Virus record (IMG/VR): IMGVR_UViG_3300024329_000025
Coordinates: 1 to 37,736 of that record
Source: a virus
DNA length: 37,736 bases
Strand: one strand, 5' to 3'
Made by a program: the position numbers and the translations under genes. Positions 9,701 through 18,360 of this stretch are shown in pieces. The notes beneath the pieces were generated by a model. It was not told where the DNA came from. It did not search any database and saw only the letters and a program-made list of their open reading frames with translations. The stretch's first letter is position 1. Each line of letters starts with the position of its first letter.

Positions 9701-9863
9701 AATTGCAATGGTTGGCGATGCCGGTGACGCTATACTTACTCCGACTACGTTTGCAAATGGAACTGATATTACATTTGAAGATGTAAATGATAACATAACA
9801 TTATTATTCACATCAAATGGTTGGTTGAGCACTGCAAACCAGGGTAACCCCGTTATAGCATAA
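6711..9863 (+). CDS. Large fibre-like virion protein with GDDS motifs and YadA-like repeats
   Basis: A 1050-residue, beta-rich, low-complexity structural protein with no signal peptide or membrane segment. It contains four copies of a 17-residue motif of the form SVFGDDSxxLVDGVxxK. One further copy lies in the preceding gene. It also has five 16-residue AIAIGxxAGxxxQGxx repeats around residues 547-626, followed by an NSIVINATG module shared with the preceding protein. Much of the chain consists of GDVTGN and GSITGD-type turns, typical of fibre shafts. It stands directly downstream of its own late promoter. The likely role is a tail fibre or fibre-connecting protein; the specific function is not recognised. 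Confidence 0.8.
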   Translation: MANRFPLVLDTTDGNKIKELPDSDNLDLRTNSIVNVQDITSLGTIDATVIKVNGQKLVAQAFADLTDTPSSFIGSPNYFVKVKADGTGLEYRPLSDLGNIEIDTITVDTSIVPSTTNVGNVGTEALKFNEIVATTLKGNLVSYNEEIVFDASTGKVSYASLQGAPQFLSEFSDDVGYLQTADLNAQIAGLFDEGVPFESDIKGSVFGDDSTVIVDGVAGKIRGDIEFTSAGSITGASNIVISAATTVDLGNTKVTGDIYPDTADTRSVGTTTNPFGEGHFDTMTSQTVVTNTLNYGTGLGIAEMTAATDLEITAGNRVKINGNVPFRLSEVSSTNLPAIAAENGDLIYNSTTNRVVMYQNGAWKDVNGNVEATAGTSNFNDVVIAGDLTITGDTTEIETTNTAITDNVIVLNKGETAAGVTLGTSGIEVERGTEANKTFVWDEATDKWTLGIETLVAATFEGNVTGSITGDTAGTHTGPVVGDVTGNAAGAHTGTFDGDMTGSVYADDSGILVDGVNAKIIGDIETASLRTSEDKIALGENTGVTNQAYGGIAIGPYAGTTDQDSQAVAVGTSAGRERQGAQATALGRYAGQNDQGVSAVAIGNRAGRESQGADAIAIGQLAGETNQATNSIVINATGVAVENTTVSSLVIKPVRDAVGTTVMMYNNANGEVTHTATPGTLAANIDQATVNIGATTATAINIGNSGSTTTIDGTVSFSTALVANNITADDSIQITTAVGANNGITLNPQGTDTSVNITADALRLFGTPVTDNIKAVGGLEGDLTGSVFGDDSAMLVNGLDSKLVGDIDSVNIHGQAFKADTIVNNTGTTLDLTAAGFLNIIGGNTDAGVSNIQMDKQGINHIELKTEPGNPTDPTDYARVAINAGTNEGDVRIGTPTSTRNQVVEVYNATVYGTLVGTIQGSIVGDVKGSIVADDSTVIIDGVAGKVLGPISKIVGDVQQISGPGEISLDTLVTEITTTATDDAYTLADGVVGQVKIIAMVGDAGDAILTPTTFANGTDITFEDVNDNITLLFTSNGWLSTANQGNPVIA
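8350..8600 (+). repeat. Tandem 48-bp YadA-like repeats in the 1050-residue fibre gene
   Basis: Five units of 16 codons (AVAVGTSAGRERQGAQ, ATALGRYAGQNDQGVS, AVAIGNRAGRESQGAD and similar), homologous to the two arrays of the upstream gene. This indicates module exchange or duplication between neighbouring fibre genes. Confidence 0.8.
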
Positions 9864-9866
9864 ATA
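9859..9866 (+). promoter_or_regulatory. Late promoter-like octamer (CATAAATA) overlapping a stop codon
   Basis: CATAAATA contains the TAA stop (9861-9863) of the preceding gene and lies 23 bases before the protease ATG. A TTAGGAAA Shine-Dalgarno element sits in the gap. The first base differs from the GATAAATA found elsewhere in the window. Confidence 0.55.
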
Positions 9867-9889
9867 TATAAAACATTAGGAAATGACAA

Positions 9890-12800
9890 ATGAGTGAAAA
9901 AGAATATATTGTAAGTTTAAACAAAGGTGTAAACTACGAAGCGTTCAATCAAGAAATGATTGCTTCCACAGGAGGCGGTGATATTCCTGGACGCTCAGTT
10001 GACGTTGCTAATGCAAGACCTTTGTCACAGCGTAATACGCACTATATGTTAACTAACGAAGAAGCAGCAAAACTAAGTAGTGATACTAGAGTTTTAGCAG
10101 TTGAATTGCGTCCTGATTTACGTGATGACATTGATTTAGTACGTACTGCAACACAAACAGGCGACTTTACAAAAACTACACTAGACTACGGTAATTTTGT
10201 TAACTGGGGTCTACGCAGGATGAACGAAGTATCAAATCCATATACTGGTCCTAATGTTACAGGTGGATATGATTATACTTTAGACGGAACTGGTGTAGAT
10301 ATTGTTATTCAAGATAGTGGCGTCCAAGTAGACCATCCTGAATTTTATGATTATAACGGTACAAGTCGTGTACAACAAATTAACTGGTACACCGAAAGCG
10401 GACTAGCAGGTTCTCAAAGTGTTGACCACTATAGAGATTATGACGGTCACGGAACACACGTTGCAGGTATTGCATCCGGCTTAACATACGGTTGGGCTAA
10501 AGGTGCAAGAATTTATGCTGTAAAAGTATCAGGACTAGAAGGATCAAGTGACAGCGGCACAGGTATTCCTGTTTCAGATTGTTTTGATGTTATCAAAGGC
10601 TGGCATGCAAATAAGCCAGTTGATCCGGCTACAGGACAAAAACGTCCAACTATTGTTAATATGAGTTGGGGCTACGGCGGATACTTTACCGGTATTTCAG
10701 GAGGATCATATAGAGGTACAAGTTTTTCAGGAGCAGCAAGACGTCCAGACTACGGAATGGTAGGTTCATTTACAGGAATTGGTTATAGATATGTATCTAG
10801 AGTTGCTTCTGTTGACGTTGATGTGCAAGAATTAATTGATGCTGGAGTACACGTTGTTATTGCAGCTGGCAATTCAAGACAAAAAATTGATGTTGACGGA
10901 GGTCTTGATTACGATAACTATTTTACTAGAACATCAACTGGCACTACAGAATACTATTATAATAGAGGCGGCTCGCCGTTTTCAACACAAGCACATATTG
11001 TTGGTAATATCGATACTGATATCAATTCAAATGGATTAGAGCAAAAAGCAGAGAGTTCTGAAACAGGTCCAGGTGTTACTGTATACGCTCCCGGTACAAA
11101 CGTTATGAGTTCTACCAGCACTATTAATAGGTGGGGGTCCGGTGACGGTCCTTATCCTGGAAATAGTAGCTTTACTATAACTAATATCAGTGGAACTAGT
11201 ATGGCAAGTCCACAAGTTGCAGGATTATTGGCGTTATATACACAACTTAATCCGTCTGCAACTCCAGAGCAAGGATTAGCGTTTATTAATACAAGTTCAG
11301 GAAGTGATAAAATTTATACAACGGGACTTGATAACGACTATACAGATTCAAGAAGTATTCTAAGTGGTAACAATAGATTTGCTTTTAATAAATTTAATAG
11401 TGCAACGCAAATGACTATTGGTCAAACAACTGAAACAACAGAACTTGTTCCGGCAACATACGCACTAACAGTTGATAGTAATACAGTTAACGAATCTGGT
11501 ACATTTACAGTAACTCTAACAACAACAAATGTTGCAACTGGAACATCAATACCTTATACAATTAGTGGAGTAACAAGTGAAGATATTGCCGACGAGCAAT
11601 TGTCTGGAATATTTACAATAAGCAATAATACAGCTTCAAAAACTTATACTGTTACAGCAGATGAAACTACTGAAGGTACAGAAACATTTGAACTTTCTTT
11701 AACTAATATTAGTGAAAGTGTAAGTGTTACATTTAACGACACAAGTACAACTCCGGTAGCAAGTTATACATTGGATGTAGGCGGTGTAGCTAGTATTAAC
11801 GAAGGATCAAATTTAACTGTTACACTAACAACAGTAAATGTTACTGATGATACATTAGTACCTTATACGATTAGCGGTACAGGAATCACAACAGCTGATA
11901 TCGGCGGTAACGCACTAACCGGTGACTTTACTGTTATTAACAATACTGCAACACTCATCCTTCCAATTACGTCAGATGCTACTACTGAAGGTTTAGAGGC
12001 GATGACTATCGGACTAAACAATGGTGAAAGCTCAGTTAGTGTAAATATTAATGATACAAGTGTAGCAGGTGCAGTATCTTATACATTAACAAGTAATGTA
12101 ACTAATGTTGACGAAGGCGGAAGTGCAACGGTTACATTAACAACAACAAATATTGATGACGCAACTTCTATACCATATACAATTACTGGTGTTGATTCGG
12201 CTGATATTAGTGGAGAAAGTTTAACAGGCAACTTTACTGTTACTAACAATACCGCAAATCTTATACTTACACTTGCAGAAGACTCTGTAACTGAAGGCGC
12301 TGAGACATTAGTTGTTACACTAAACAATGGTCAATCTAATGTTAGTATTACAATTAATGATACAAGCACAGCAGCAGCTCCAACGTTTGCGTTGTCAGGT
12401 GATGTTAGTGCAGTCAACGAAGGCGGCACAGTTTCAATTACGTTAACTACTACAGCAACAGATGATGCGACAACTGTACCATATACAATTACTGGTATTG
12501 ACGCAAACGATTTAACAGCAGGAAGTATTACAGGCGACTTTACTATTACGTCAAATACAGATACATTGGTGTTTACATTTGCTGAAGACGTTGCAACCGA
12601 AGGCACAGAAACTATGAATCTTGCATTAGATAACGGACAAGATAATATTAGTATTACCGTTAACGATACAAGTATTGCGCCTGCTGCTACATATGCATTA
12701 GCAAATAGTGCAAACACTGTTAATGAAGGCGACTCGTTGACTATTACATTAACAACAGAAAACGTAGATGATGGTACATCTGTACCATATACAATCTCTG

Positions 12801-13312
12801 GCGTACTTCCAGCTGATATTGATGATAATTTATTAACAGGTAACTTCACAGTTAATAGTGACACTGCGTCACTAGTATTACCAATTACAGCTGACCAAAC
12901 AACAGAAGGTTCAGAAACATTACAATTAGCATTAGACAATGGTGAAGCTACAACAACTGTTACTATTAATGATACTAGCACAACACCTGCAGCAGATTAT
13001 ACAATTACTGTTACAGCAAGCAGTTCAAGTGATTATACACTAAGTGGAACTGATAGAGGTGGTGCAGTAAATGGAACTGACCCAGGATTAAACTTCAATA
13101 ATGGCGATATTGTTGACTTTAATGTTAATGCTAGTGGACACCCGTTTTGGATTAAGACTGCTGCTGTTACAGGCACAGGAAGTCAAGCAACTGGCGTAAC
13201 TAATGGCGGTACACAAAATGGTACGGTTAGATGGATAGTTGGCAGTACTGGTACATTCTATTACATCTGTCAATACCACGGTTCAATGGTTGGCACAATT
13301 ACAGTTTCATAA
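9890..13312 (+). CDS. Subtilisin-like serine protease with Calx-beta-like repeats and cupredoxin-like C-terminus
   Basis: A 1140-residue modular protein. Residues about 1-80 resemble a subtilase propeptide (I9-like). The S8 catalytic residues are clear: Asp142 in IVIQDSGV, His187 in DGHGTHVAG, oxyanion Asn328 in AAGNS and Ser437 in GTSMASPQVAG. The His-Ser spacing is about 90 residues longer than in subtilisin, so inserts are present. Five repeats of about 100 residues follow (near 520-1036), each with a PYTIxG core and ending in NDTS, resembling Calx-beta or related beta-sandwich domains. The C-terminus has His1084 (SGHPFW) and a YYICQYHGSM segment with Cys1127, His1130 and Met1133, the ligand set of a type 1 copper site. 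No signal peptide is present. Its place among fibre genes suggests a virion-borne protease that acts on the host surface or matures fibres. Confidence 0.85.
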   Translation: MSEKEYIVSLNKGVNYEAFNQEMIASTGGGDIPGRSVDVANARPLSQRNTHYMLTNEEAAKLSSDTRVLAVELRPDLRDDIDLVRTATQTGDFTKTTLDYGNFVNWGLRRMNEVSNPYTGPNVTGGYDYTLDGTGVDIVIQDSGVQVDHPEFYDYNGTSRVQQINWYTESGLAGSQSVDHYRDYDGHGTHVAGIASGLTYGWAKGARIYAVKVSGLEGSSDSGTGIPVSDCFDVIKGWHANKPVDPATGQKRPTIVNMSWGYGGYFTGISGGSYRGTSFSGAARRPDYGMVGSFTGIGYRYVSRVASVDVDVQELIDAGVHVVIAAGNSRQKIDVDGGLDYDNYFTRTSTGTTEYYYNRGGSPFSTQAHIVGNIDTDINSNGLEQKAESSETGPGVTVYAPGTNVMSSTSTINRWGSGDGPYPGNSSFTITNISGTSMASPQVAGLLALYTQLNPSATPEQGLAFINTSSGSDKIYTTGLDNDYTDSRSILSGNNRFAFNKFNSATQMTIGQTTETTELVPATYALTVDSNTVNESGTFTVTLTTTNVATGTSIPYTISGVTSEDIADEQLSGIFTISNNTASKTYTVTADETTEGTETFELSLTNISESVSVTFNDTSTTPVASYTLDVGGVASINEGSNLTVTLTTVNVTDDTLVPYTISGTGITTADIGGNALTGDFTVINNTATLILPITSDATTEGLEAMTIGLNNGESSVSVNINDTSVAGAVSYTLTSNVTNVDEGGSATVTLTTTNIDDATSIPYTITGVDSADISGESLTGNFTVTNNTANLILTLAEDSVTEGAETLVVTLNNGQSNVSITINDTSTAAAPTFALSGDVSAVNEGGTVSITLTTTATDDATTVPYTITGIDANDLTAGSITGDFTITSNTDTLVFTFAEDVATEGTETMNLALDNGQDNISITVNDTSIAPAATYALANSANTVNEGDSLTITLTTENVDDGTSVPYTISGVLPADIDDNLLTGNFTVNSDTASLVLPITADQTTEGSETLQLALDNGEATTTVTINDTSTTPAADYTITVTASSSSDYTLSGTDRGGAVNGTDPGLNFNNGDIVDFNVNASGHPFWIKTAAVTGTGSQATGVTNGGTQNGTVRWIVGSTGTFYYICQYHGSMVGTITVS
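11458..12993 (+). repeat. Five tandem ~100-codon beta-sandwich repeats in the protease gene
   Basis: Units begin near 11458, 11761, 12076, 12382 and 12691. Each encodes Y-A/T-L, then VNEG, TVTLTT, PYTIxG, an LTGxFTV strand, TEGxET and a terminal INDTS. The order and spacing of these elements are kept in all five. Confidence 0.8.
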
Positions 13313-13324
13313 TAGGAAAAAAGA

Positions 13325-14179
13325 ATGGCAATACAATTAATCAATATTGGTAATATCGCAAATGACGGCACTGGTGACGATTTAAGAGAAGCATTTATTA
13401 AAACAAATGCTAACTTTGAAGAATTAGACTTACGTGATGATGAGAAAACAACTGCCACTAATTTAGGCGATAGTGGTCAAGGATTATTTGTACAACGTCT
13501 AAATTATGATCTACAGTTTAAAAAAATAGTAGGTGGTGCTGGATTAACGTTAAGTGCTACTGATAACAATATTACTATTAGTAATGATAAAGTGTACGAT
13601 CTTACCCAAACTCCTGTATCAGACGATAATTATGTTACAAAGCAATATGACTTTGAAGATGCTAGAATACTTTATAATAATGTTTATAATACATTAGAAG
13701 ACTTGCCAAATGCAAGTACATATCACGGATTATTTGTACACGTACATAGCACAGGCGGCGCATATTACAGCCATGGAGGTGCTTGGGTAGAGCTTGCACT
13801 TAAATCAGATATTCTAGAAATATCAGAAGATGCAACTCCACAACTCGGCGGCGACTTAGACGGCGGTGGATATGACATAGTAAATATTAATGAAATTACT
13901 GCCACTGGGCCTATTACAGCACCACAATTTAAAGGACCGCTCGTAGGTTCTACTGTAGGATTTCATGAAGGCGATGTTAGAGGAAATTTGTATGGTAACG
14001 TTAGAGGTGTAGATGTAGAAGCATTGTATAACCAATACTTTGCACCTGGAACTGGAGACTTCGGCGGCCTTGACTCTATAGCAAATAACGCACTTGAATT
14101 TATAATTTTTAATTCTGATGTTGATTTTGGCACATTAACAGCTCCTGCAGCCACAAGTCTAGACGGTGGCGCTTTATAA
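13325..14179 (+). CDS. Fibre-associated virion structural protein
   Basis: A 284-residue protein 12 bases after the protease gene, with AATAGGAAAA as a Shine-Dalgarno region and no octamer of its own, so it is probably co-transcribed with the protease. Its N-terminus (INIGNIANDGTGDDLREAF followed by TNANFEELDLRD) matches the N-terminal module of the protein at 5451, suggesting that both dock to the same virion site. A YDLTQTPVSDDNYVTKQYDF segment and a LGGDLDGGGYDIVN turn motif are typical of phage fibre proteins. The C-terminus has GDVRGNLYGNVRGVDVE, reminiscent of fibre-tip turns. The exact role is unknown. Confidence 0.75.
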   Translation: MAIQLINIGNIANDGTGDDLREAFIKTNANFEELDLRDDEKTTATNLGDSGQGLFVQRLNYDLQFKKIVGGAGLTLSATDNNITISNDKVYDLTQTPVSDDNYVTKQYDFEDARILYNNVYNTLEDLPNASTYHGLFVHVHSTGGAYYSHGGAWVELALKSDILEISEDATPQLGGDLDGGGYDIVNINEITATGPITAPQFKGPLVGSTVGFHEGDVRGNLYGNVRGVDVEALYNQYFAPGTGDFGGLDSIANNALEFIIFNSDVDFGTLTAPAATSLDGGAL

Positions 14180-14213
14180 ACTTCCGATAAATACTTAATA
14201 TTAAGGAAGTTTA
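14177..14213 (+). promoter_or_regulatory. Inverted repeat enclosing a late promoter and sequestering the Shine-Dalgarno
   Basis: TAAACTTCC (14177-14185) and GGAAGTTTA (14205-14213) are perfect 9-bp arms. The left arm directly abuts the GATAAATA octamer. The right arm overlaps the AAGGAAG Shine-Dalgarno of the next gene. A message started at the octamer would begin near 14199 and lack the left arm, leaving the Shine-Dalgarno free. A read-through message would fold and hide it. Confidence 0.65.
14186..14193 (+). promoter_or_regulatory. T4-like late promoter octamer (GATAAATA)
   Basis: CGATAAATA with exactly 24 bases between the octamer and the ATG at 14218, the same spacing as before 6711, 17770 and 19171. 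It lies between the two arms of a 9-bp inverted repeat. Confidence 0.75.
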
Positions 14214-14217
14214 ATTA

Positions 14218-17200
14218 ATGTCTAAATTATGGAATATACCAACAGGTACTAGGTACCGTGTACTAGTCGAACGTAGTGCAGTAAACATACTACTTCCGCT
14301 TTCGTCTGTTGCTAACATAGAAGTTGAACAAATAGGCGGCGACTTACCTTCCGGTACTCGTTTAGAAGGTAATTACTTAACAGGTACTGTTTATGAAGTT
14401 GCATATGACACTACGTTTACATCAGTATTTAGAGCGTCAACAGACGATGAATGGCAAGACTGTACAATAGAGTTTGTTGTTACCGGACCTGATGATCCAC
14501 AATGGACAACTGTACCAGGATTATTAAATGTAGGATCAAATGACGCACTTTTTATCTTAGACAGTGAAATAATAGATTATCAATTAACAGCAACAGACAC
14601 CGATCTAAGCGCAGGCGACGAATTAACATATTTCATTGCTGACGGTGACGGCGTACTCCCTCCAGGAATCACATTATCCGAAGACGGCAAACTTACAGGT
14701 ACTACAGAACCTCTTCTTAGTCTAGACAAACGATACGTGGGTGGAGGATATGATATGTCTCCGTTTGCAGGATTGCCAATGGATTATGCTGCACTAAGTT
14801 CAAACGGGTATGCTAGTTTTTATTATGACACAGTTGACTACGGTTATAATGAGCCTACTTCTAATCCACGTAAATTAAATCGTTATTATCCATTTGCTGT
14901 TACAGTAACAGACGGAGAAAACTTTGTAAGACGCGAGTTCAAAATATACCTAGTAGGTGATGATTACTTAAAAGCAGACAACACATTAATGCAGTCTGCT
15001 ACAGGTATATTTACTGCTGACGTAACAAATGTAAGAACACCAACTTGGATTACTCCAAGAGATTTAGGTTTTAAACGTGCAGCCAATTATACTACGTTAT
15101 ACTTAGACATTATAGATAATTGGACACTAGAAGGCGTTGTAGTTTACACTCTTGACGATGTTAACGATGACGGATCACCAAGTGAACTTCCGCCAGGCAT
15201 GGTACTTGATAGTCAAAATGGAGAAATTGCCGGGCGTATACCATATCAGCCAGCTATTACACAAAATTATAAATTCTCAGTAAAAGCAACACGTTTGACT
15301 ACAGATTTAGAAACTGTATCAATTTTTGGTAATTATTACGAAGATGTATTATTAGGAAATAATAATATAAAAATCTATAAAATAGACCTAACAGGTGACT
15401 TAGATGGCGTAAACGATTTATTTGAATTAGTTAATAGAAACATACTGTTAGGTAATAGGCAATACAAAGTTACAAACGTAGATGATCGAAATCGAGATTA
15501 TGATGTAATTTACTTCGATGACACCCTTGCACCTAGTATTAATTTAATATTAAGTAGAACTGCAACAACAGGCACTGACTATATGTTTGTAAGCAGATTA
15601 AATGAAACAGAAAAACAAAAGTATGCTGGTAGAACCCTTAAATTTAGCGAAACTGAAAAATATAAGATAAGCACAATTACTCCGTATATTGAATGGGAAA
15701 TATCGCAAACAAATCCAAGCAATGATCCAATACTTCCTGCAAATGCTCCGAGACTAATTGAATTAAGTGCAAACTATTATGTAGATGATTATGTAATCAA
15801 CGACACAGCAACCGGCGGAGATGGAAAAATATATAAGTGTATAAGTTCTCATGTTTCTGTCCCGCAAACTGATATTGACGGTATTTCGATTGAAATTAAC
15901 GGTATTATACAAATTAATTTCCAAAGTAGTAATTGGATAGAAGTAGCAGAAACACTAGAAGGTCTAAGTTTGGCAGATAGACTATCTGCCACATCGCAAG
16001 CATTAAAGGCAGAATACGGTGACGATGCACATATAACTGTAGTTGATAACACGACTTGGAAATTATTAATTCCGAGCACAGCTACATCTAGAATAAAATC
16101 AAATATACAAAACTTTTTTATAGGTTCAGATGATAGTACAATAATAACTGCTAGACTTCTTAGAGATAATGAAGATAAAATTAAATTTGATGTAAATTTA
16201 GCTTCACAAATAAATCAAGGACGTAATATAGGTATTGCTGTATTTAGGAATGATACATTCTTTAAGAATGTAATTGTTGCATCAAACGATATACAAGATA
16301 TTCCGAGTACTTCTAAAACATTCGAATTAAACGTAATAGGTGAAATTGATAGTAACATTAAATGGCTTACACCGGCAGACTTAGGAACTATTAACGCTAA
16401 TTTTACTAGTACATTAAGATTACAAGCACAGACAACAGTTCCTGACACTAGAATGATTTATTCATTAAAGTCGGGCAAGTTGCCATTTGGTCTAACGCTA
16501 ACTTATGACGGTGAAATTATTGGCGAGGCTAGACAATTTGGTACTGCTGATAATCCTGGATTAACTATATTTGAGGATTTAGCTGTATCATGGGACGGTT
16601 TCTTACCAGGCGATACTACTTTTGACAGAAGTTACAAATTTACTGTACAAGCAAGAGATAGATTTAATTACACAGCAATCGAACGTGAGTTTACATTAAA
16701 AGTTGAAGATTTAGATAATATACAATATACTGACATATATATGCGTCCAATGTTGCCGCCTGAACAAAGAAAATATTTTCAAAATTTTATAAGTAATCCT
16801 GATATATTTACACCAAATAAAATTTATCGCGCAGGCGACCCAAAATTTGGACTACAAAATAACTTAGATATGCTTGTATTTGCTGGAGTAGAGTCTAAAA
16901 ACTTAGAGAACTTTGTTGCAGCATCATCAAAGAATCATAAAAGAAAAACTTATATTTTAGGTGAAATAAAATCTGCTATAGCTAAAAGTACTCCAATTGG
17001 TGATACAATATATGAAGTTATATACATTGATGTTATTGATCCTGCTAATGCAAAAGAAAGAGAAATTACAGATTCAAGTATTACTATTAAAAATCCAAAC
17101 AAATTAAGTGTTGATCAACTACAGTATTCAATAATAGATGACGCTACACGCTACGGTGGTGGATATACAGAATTGCCTGTTTATACTAGGTCTCTTGTTA

Positions 17201-17733
17201 GATTTGTATTCAGTGAAACAGAAGAAATAACAATTGAAACTAGAGGATCAGGTGAACAAGATGTTAATGTCGATGATGCTGATTTTGAAGTTACTATTAG
17301 GGATAACGGGGACGTTGGAGTTGTATTACAAAAAGGTGATAGTGAACCATTCCGTTTTAGACCAAAAACCAACACTATTAAAACAGATAGTAATGCAATT
17401 AATGTAAGTCAAAGTACTGATTCAATAAAATATATTTCTAGTATAGATCATATGAGGTTGAATATTAAAAAGATTGGTGACGAAGAAAGAAATTATTTGC
17501 CATTATGGATGCGTACGGCACAAGACGGTTTTCAAGAATTAGATTTTGTTACAGCAATTCCAATTGCTTACTGTAAACCAGGTCAAAGTGCAGACGTTAT
17601 CAACAACATTAAAAATTCAGGCTTTAATTCAAAACTAATAACATACGATATTGATAGATATATTGTAAAAAGTTCAAAAGATATCGCAGAAGAATCGTAT
17701 ATACTATTCGCAAATTATCAATTCAATGTTTAA
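14218..17733 (+). CDS. Large virion structural protein with Ig-like LPxGL motifs
   Basis: A 1171-residue protein with three segments of the type LPPGITLSEDGKLTG (near residues 146, 323 and 755). This is the signature of putative Ig / cadherin-like beta-sandwich domains (He_PIG type). Between them lie long mixed regions with many aromatic residues. There is no signal peptide or membrane segment. Homologous large proteins with such motifs are known to me as virion proteins of T4-like marine phages, but I cannot assign it to fibre, whisker or baseplate. It is translated from an AAGGAAG Shine-Dalgarno that can be hidden in a hairpin on read-through messages, implying that tightly late expression matters for this product. 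Confidence 0.75.
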   Translation: MSKLWNIPTGTRYRVLVERSAVNILLPLSSVANIEVEQIGGDLPSGTRLEGNYLTGTVYEVAYDTTFTSVFRASTDDEWQDCTIEFVVTGPDDPQWTTVPGLLNVGSNDALFILDSEIIDYQLTATDTDLSAGDELTYFIADGDGVLPPGITLSEDGKLTGTTEPLLSLDKRYVGGGYDMSPFAGLPMDYAALSSNGYASFYYDTVDYGYNEPTSNPRKLNRYYPFAVTVTDGENFVRREFKIYLVGDDYLKADNTLMQSATGIFTADVTNVRTPTWITPRDLGFKRAANYTTLYLDIIDNWTLEGVVVYTLDDVNDDGSPSELPPGMVLDSQNGEIAGRIPYQPAITQNYKFSVKATRLTTDLETVSIFGNYYEDVLLGNNNIKIYKIDLTGDLDGVNDLFELVNRNILLGNRQYKVTNVDDRNRDYDVIYFDDTLAPSINLILSRTATTGTDYMFVSRLNETEKQKYAGRTLKFSETEKYKISTITPYIEWEISQTNPSNDPILPANAPRLIELSANYYVDDYVINDTATGGDGKIYKCISSHVSVPQTDIDGISIEINGIIQINFQSSNWIEVAETLEGLSLADRLSATSQALKAEYGDDAHITVVDNTTWKLLIPSTATSRIKSNIQNFFIGSDDSTIITARLLRDNEDKIKFDVNLASQINQGRNIGIAVFRNDTFFKNVIVASNDIQDIPSTSKTFELNVIGEIDSNIKWLTPADLGTINANFTSTLRLQAQTTVPDTRMIYSLKSGKLPFGLTLTYDGEIIGEARQFGTADNPGLTIFEDLAVSWDGFLPGDTTFDRSYKFTVQARDRFNYTAIEREFTLKVEDLDNIQYTDIYMRPMLPPEQRKYFQNFISNPDIFTPNKIYRAGDPKFGLQNNLDMLVFAGVESKNLENFVAASSKNHKRKTYILGEIKSAIAKSTPIGDTIYEVIYIDVIDPANAKEREITDSSITIKNPNKLSVDQLQYSIIDDATRYGGGYTELPVYTRSLVRFVFSETEEITIETRGSGEQDVNVDDADFEVTIRDNGDVGVVLQKGDSEPFRFRPKTNTIKTDSNAINVSQSTDSIKYISSIDHMRLNIKKIGDEERNYLPLWMRTAQDGFQELDFVTAIPIAYCKPGQSADVINNIKNSGFNSKLITYDIDRYIVKSSKDIAEESYILFANYQFNV

Positions 17734-17737
17734 CAAC

Positions 17738-17745
17738 GATAAATA
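17738..17745 (+). promoter_or_regulatory. T4-like late promoter octamer (GATAAATA)
   Basis: ACGATAAATATA lies in the 36-base gap before the gene at 17770, with 24 bases between the octamer and the ATG. An AAAGAGG Shine-Dalgarno lies at 17754-17760. Confidence 0.75.
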
Positions 17746-17769
17746 TAACTATTAAAGAGGAAAAATAAC

Positions 17770-18360
17770 ATGGCCAGTTTAATTACTTACCAAACAATTG
17801 ACGGAGCATATCCAGTTGCAGGCATCGATAACGATACCCAAGGCTTTCGTGATAACTTTACTATTATTAAAGACGGACTGGCACAGGCACAAAGTGAAAT
17901 AACTTCATTACAAAATAATACTGCAAAACTTAATAGACCTAATGACTTTGCCGGTACTGAGATTACAAGAGCTAATTTGAGTCAAGTTACAGAAGAATAC
18001 CACAACATTGGTACAGTTATAGATGGGTTGAATATTAGTTTACTTAATGGTATGTATCAATCTGTTAATGTAAATGTACCTGAAGGCACAAGTACAATTA
18101 GTTTCGTACTATCTGAATGGCCGCCAGTAGACCAATTAGCTAAACTAACTGTACAACTTAAAGGTAACGATAGCCCAGCATCGGTGTTGTTTACACTAGA
18201 AGGCGGCGGAACTATTAAATATGATCCAAATTACCCCCTTGCAAATGGCTCTCGTGGTATTACTGTTGATAGCAGTGAAGATCCAATATTAGTTGATTTT
18301 TGGTCCTACAATCAAGGCATAACAGTATACGCAAATTATAGAGGACGCTACGAAGCTTAA
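17770..18360 (+). CDS. Conserved virion structural protein
   Basis: A 196-residue protein with a strong Shine-Dalgarno (AAAGAGG) and its own late promoter octamer. The N-terminal segment YPVAGIDNDTQGFRDNF followed by TIIKDGLAQAQSEI is a variant of the docking-type N-terminus seen in neighbouring fibre proteins: a short beta stretch, then a helix. A predicted coiled helix covers about residues 25-55. The C-terminal half is beta-rich (VNVPEGTSTISFVLSEW). I recall close relatives annotated as structural proteins in marine T4-like phages. A trimeric neck, baseplate or fibre adaptor is possible; none is proven. Confidence 0.7.
   Translation: MASLITYQTIDGAYPVAGIDNDTQGFRDNFTIIKDGLAQAQSEITSLQNNTAKLNRPNDFAGTEITRANLSQVTEEYHNIGTVIDGLNISLLNGMYQSVNVNVPEGTSTISFVLSEWPPVDQLAKLTVQLKGNDSPASVLFTLEGGGTIKYDPNYPLANGSRGITVDSSEDPILVDFWSYNQGITVYANYRGRYEA

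Noticed and set aside
17729-17760. Third Shine-Dalgarno-hiding hairpin before 17770
   Set aside because: Only a 5-bp TTTAA/TTAAA pairing that does not cover the AAAGAGG element.
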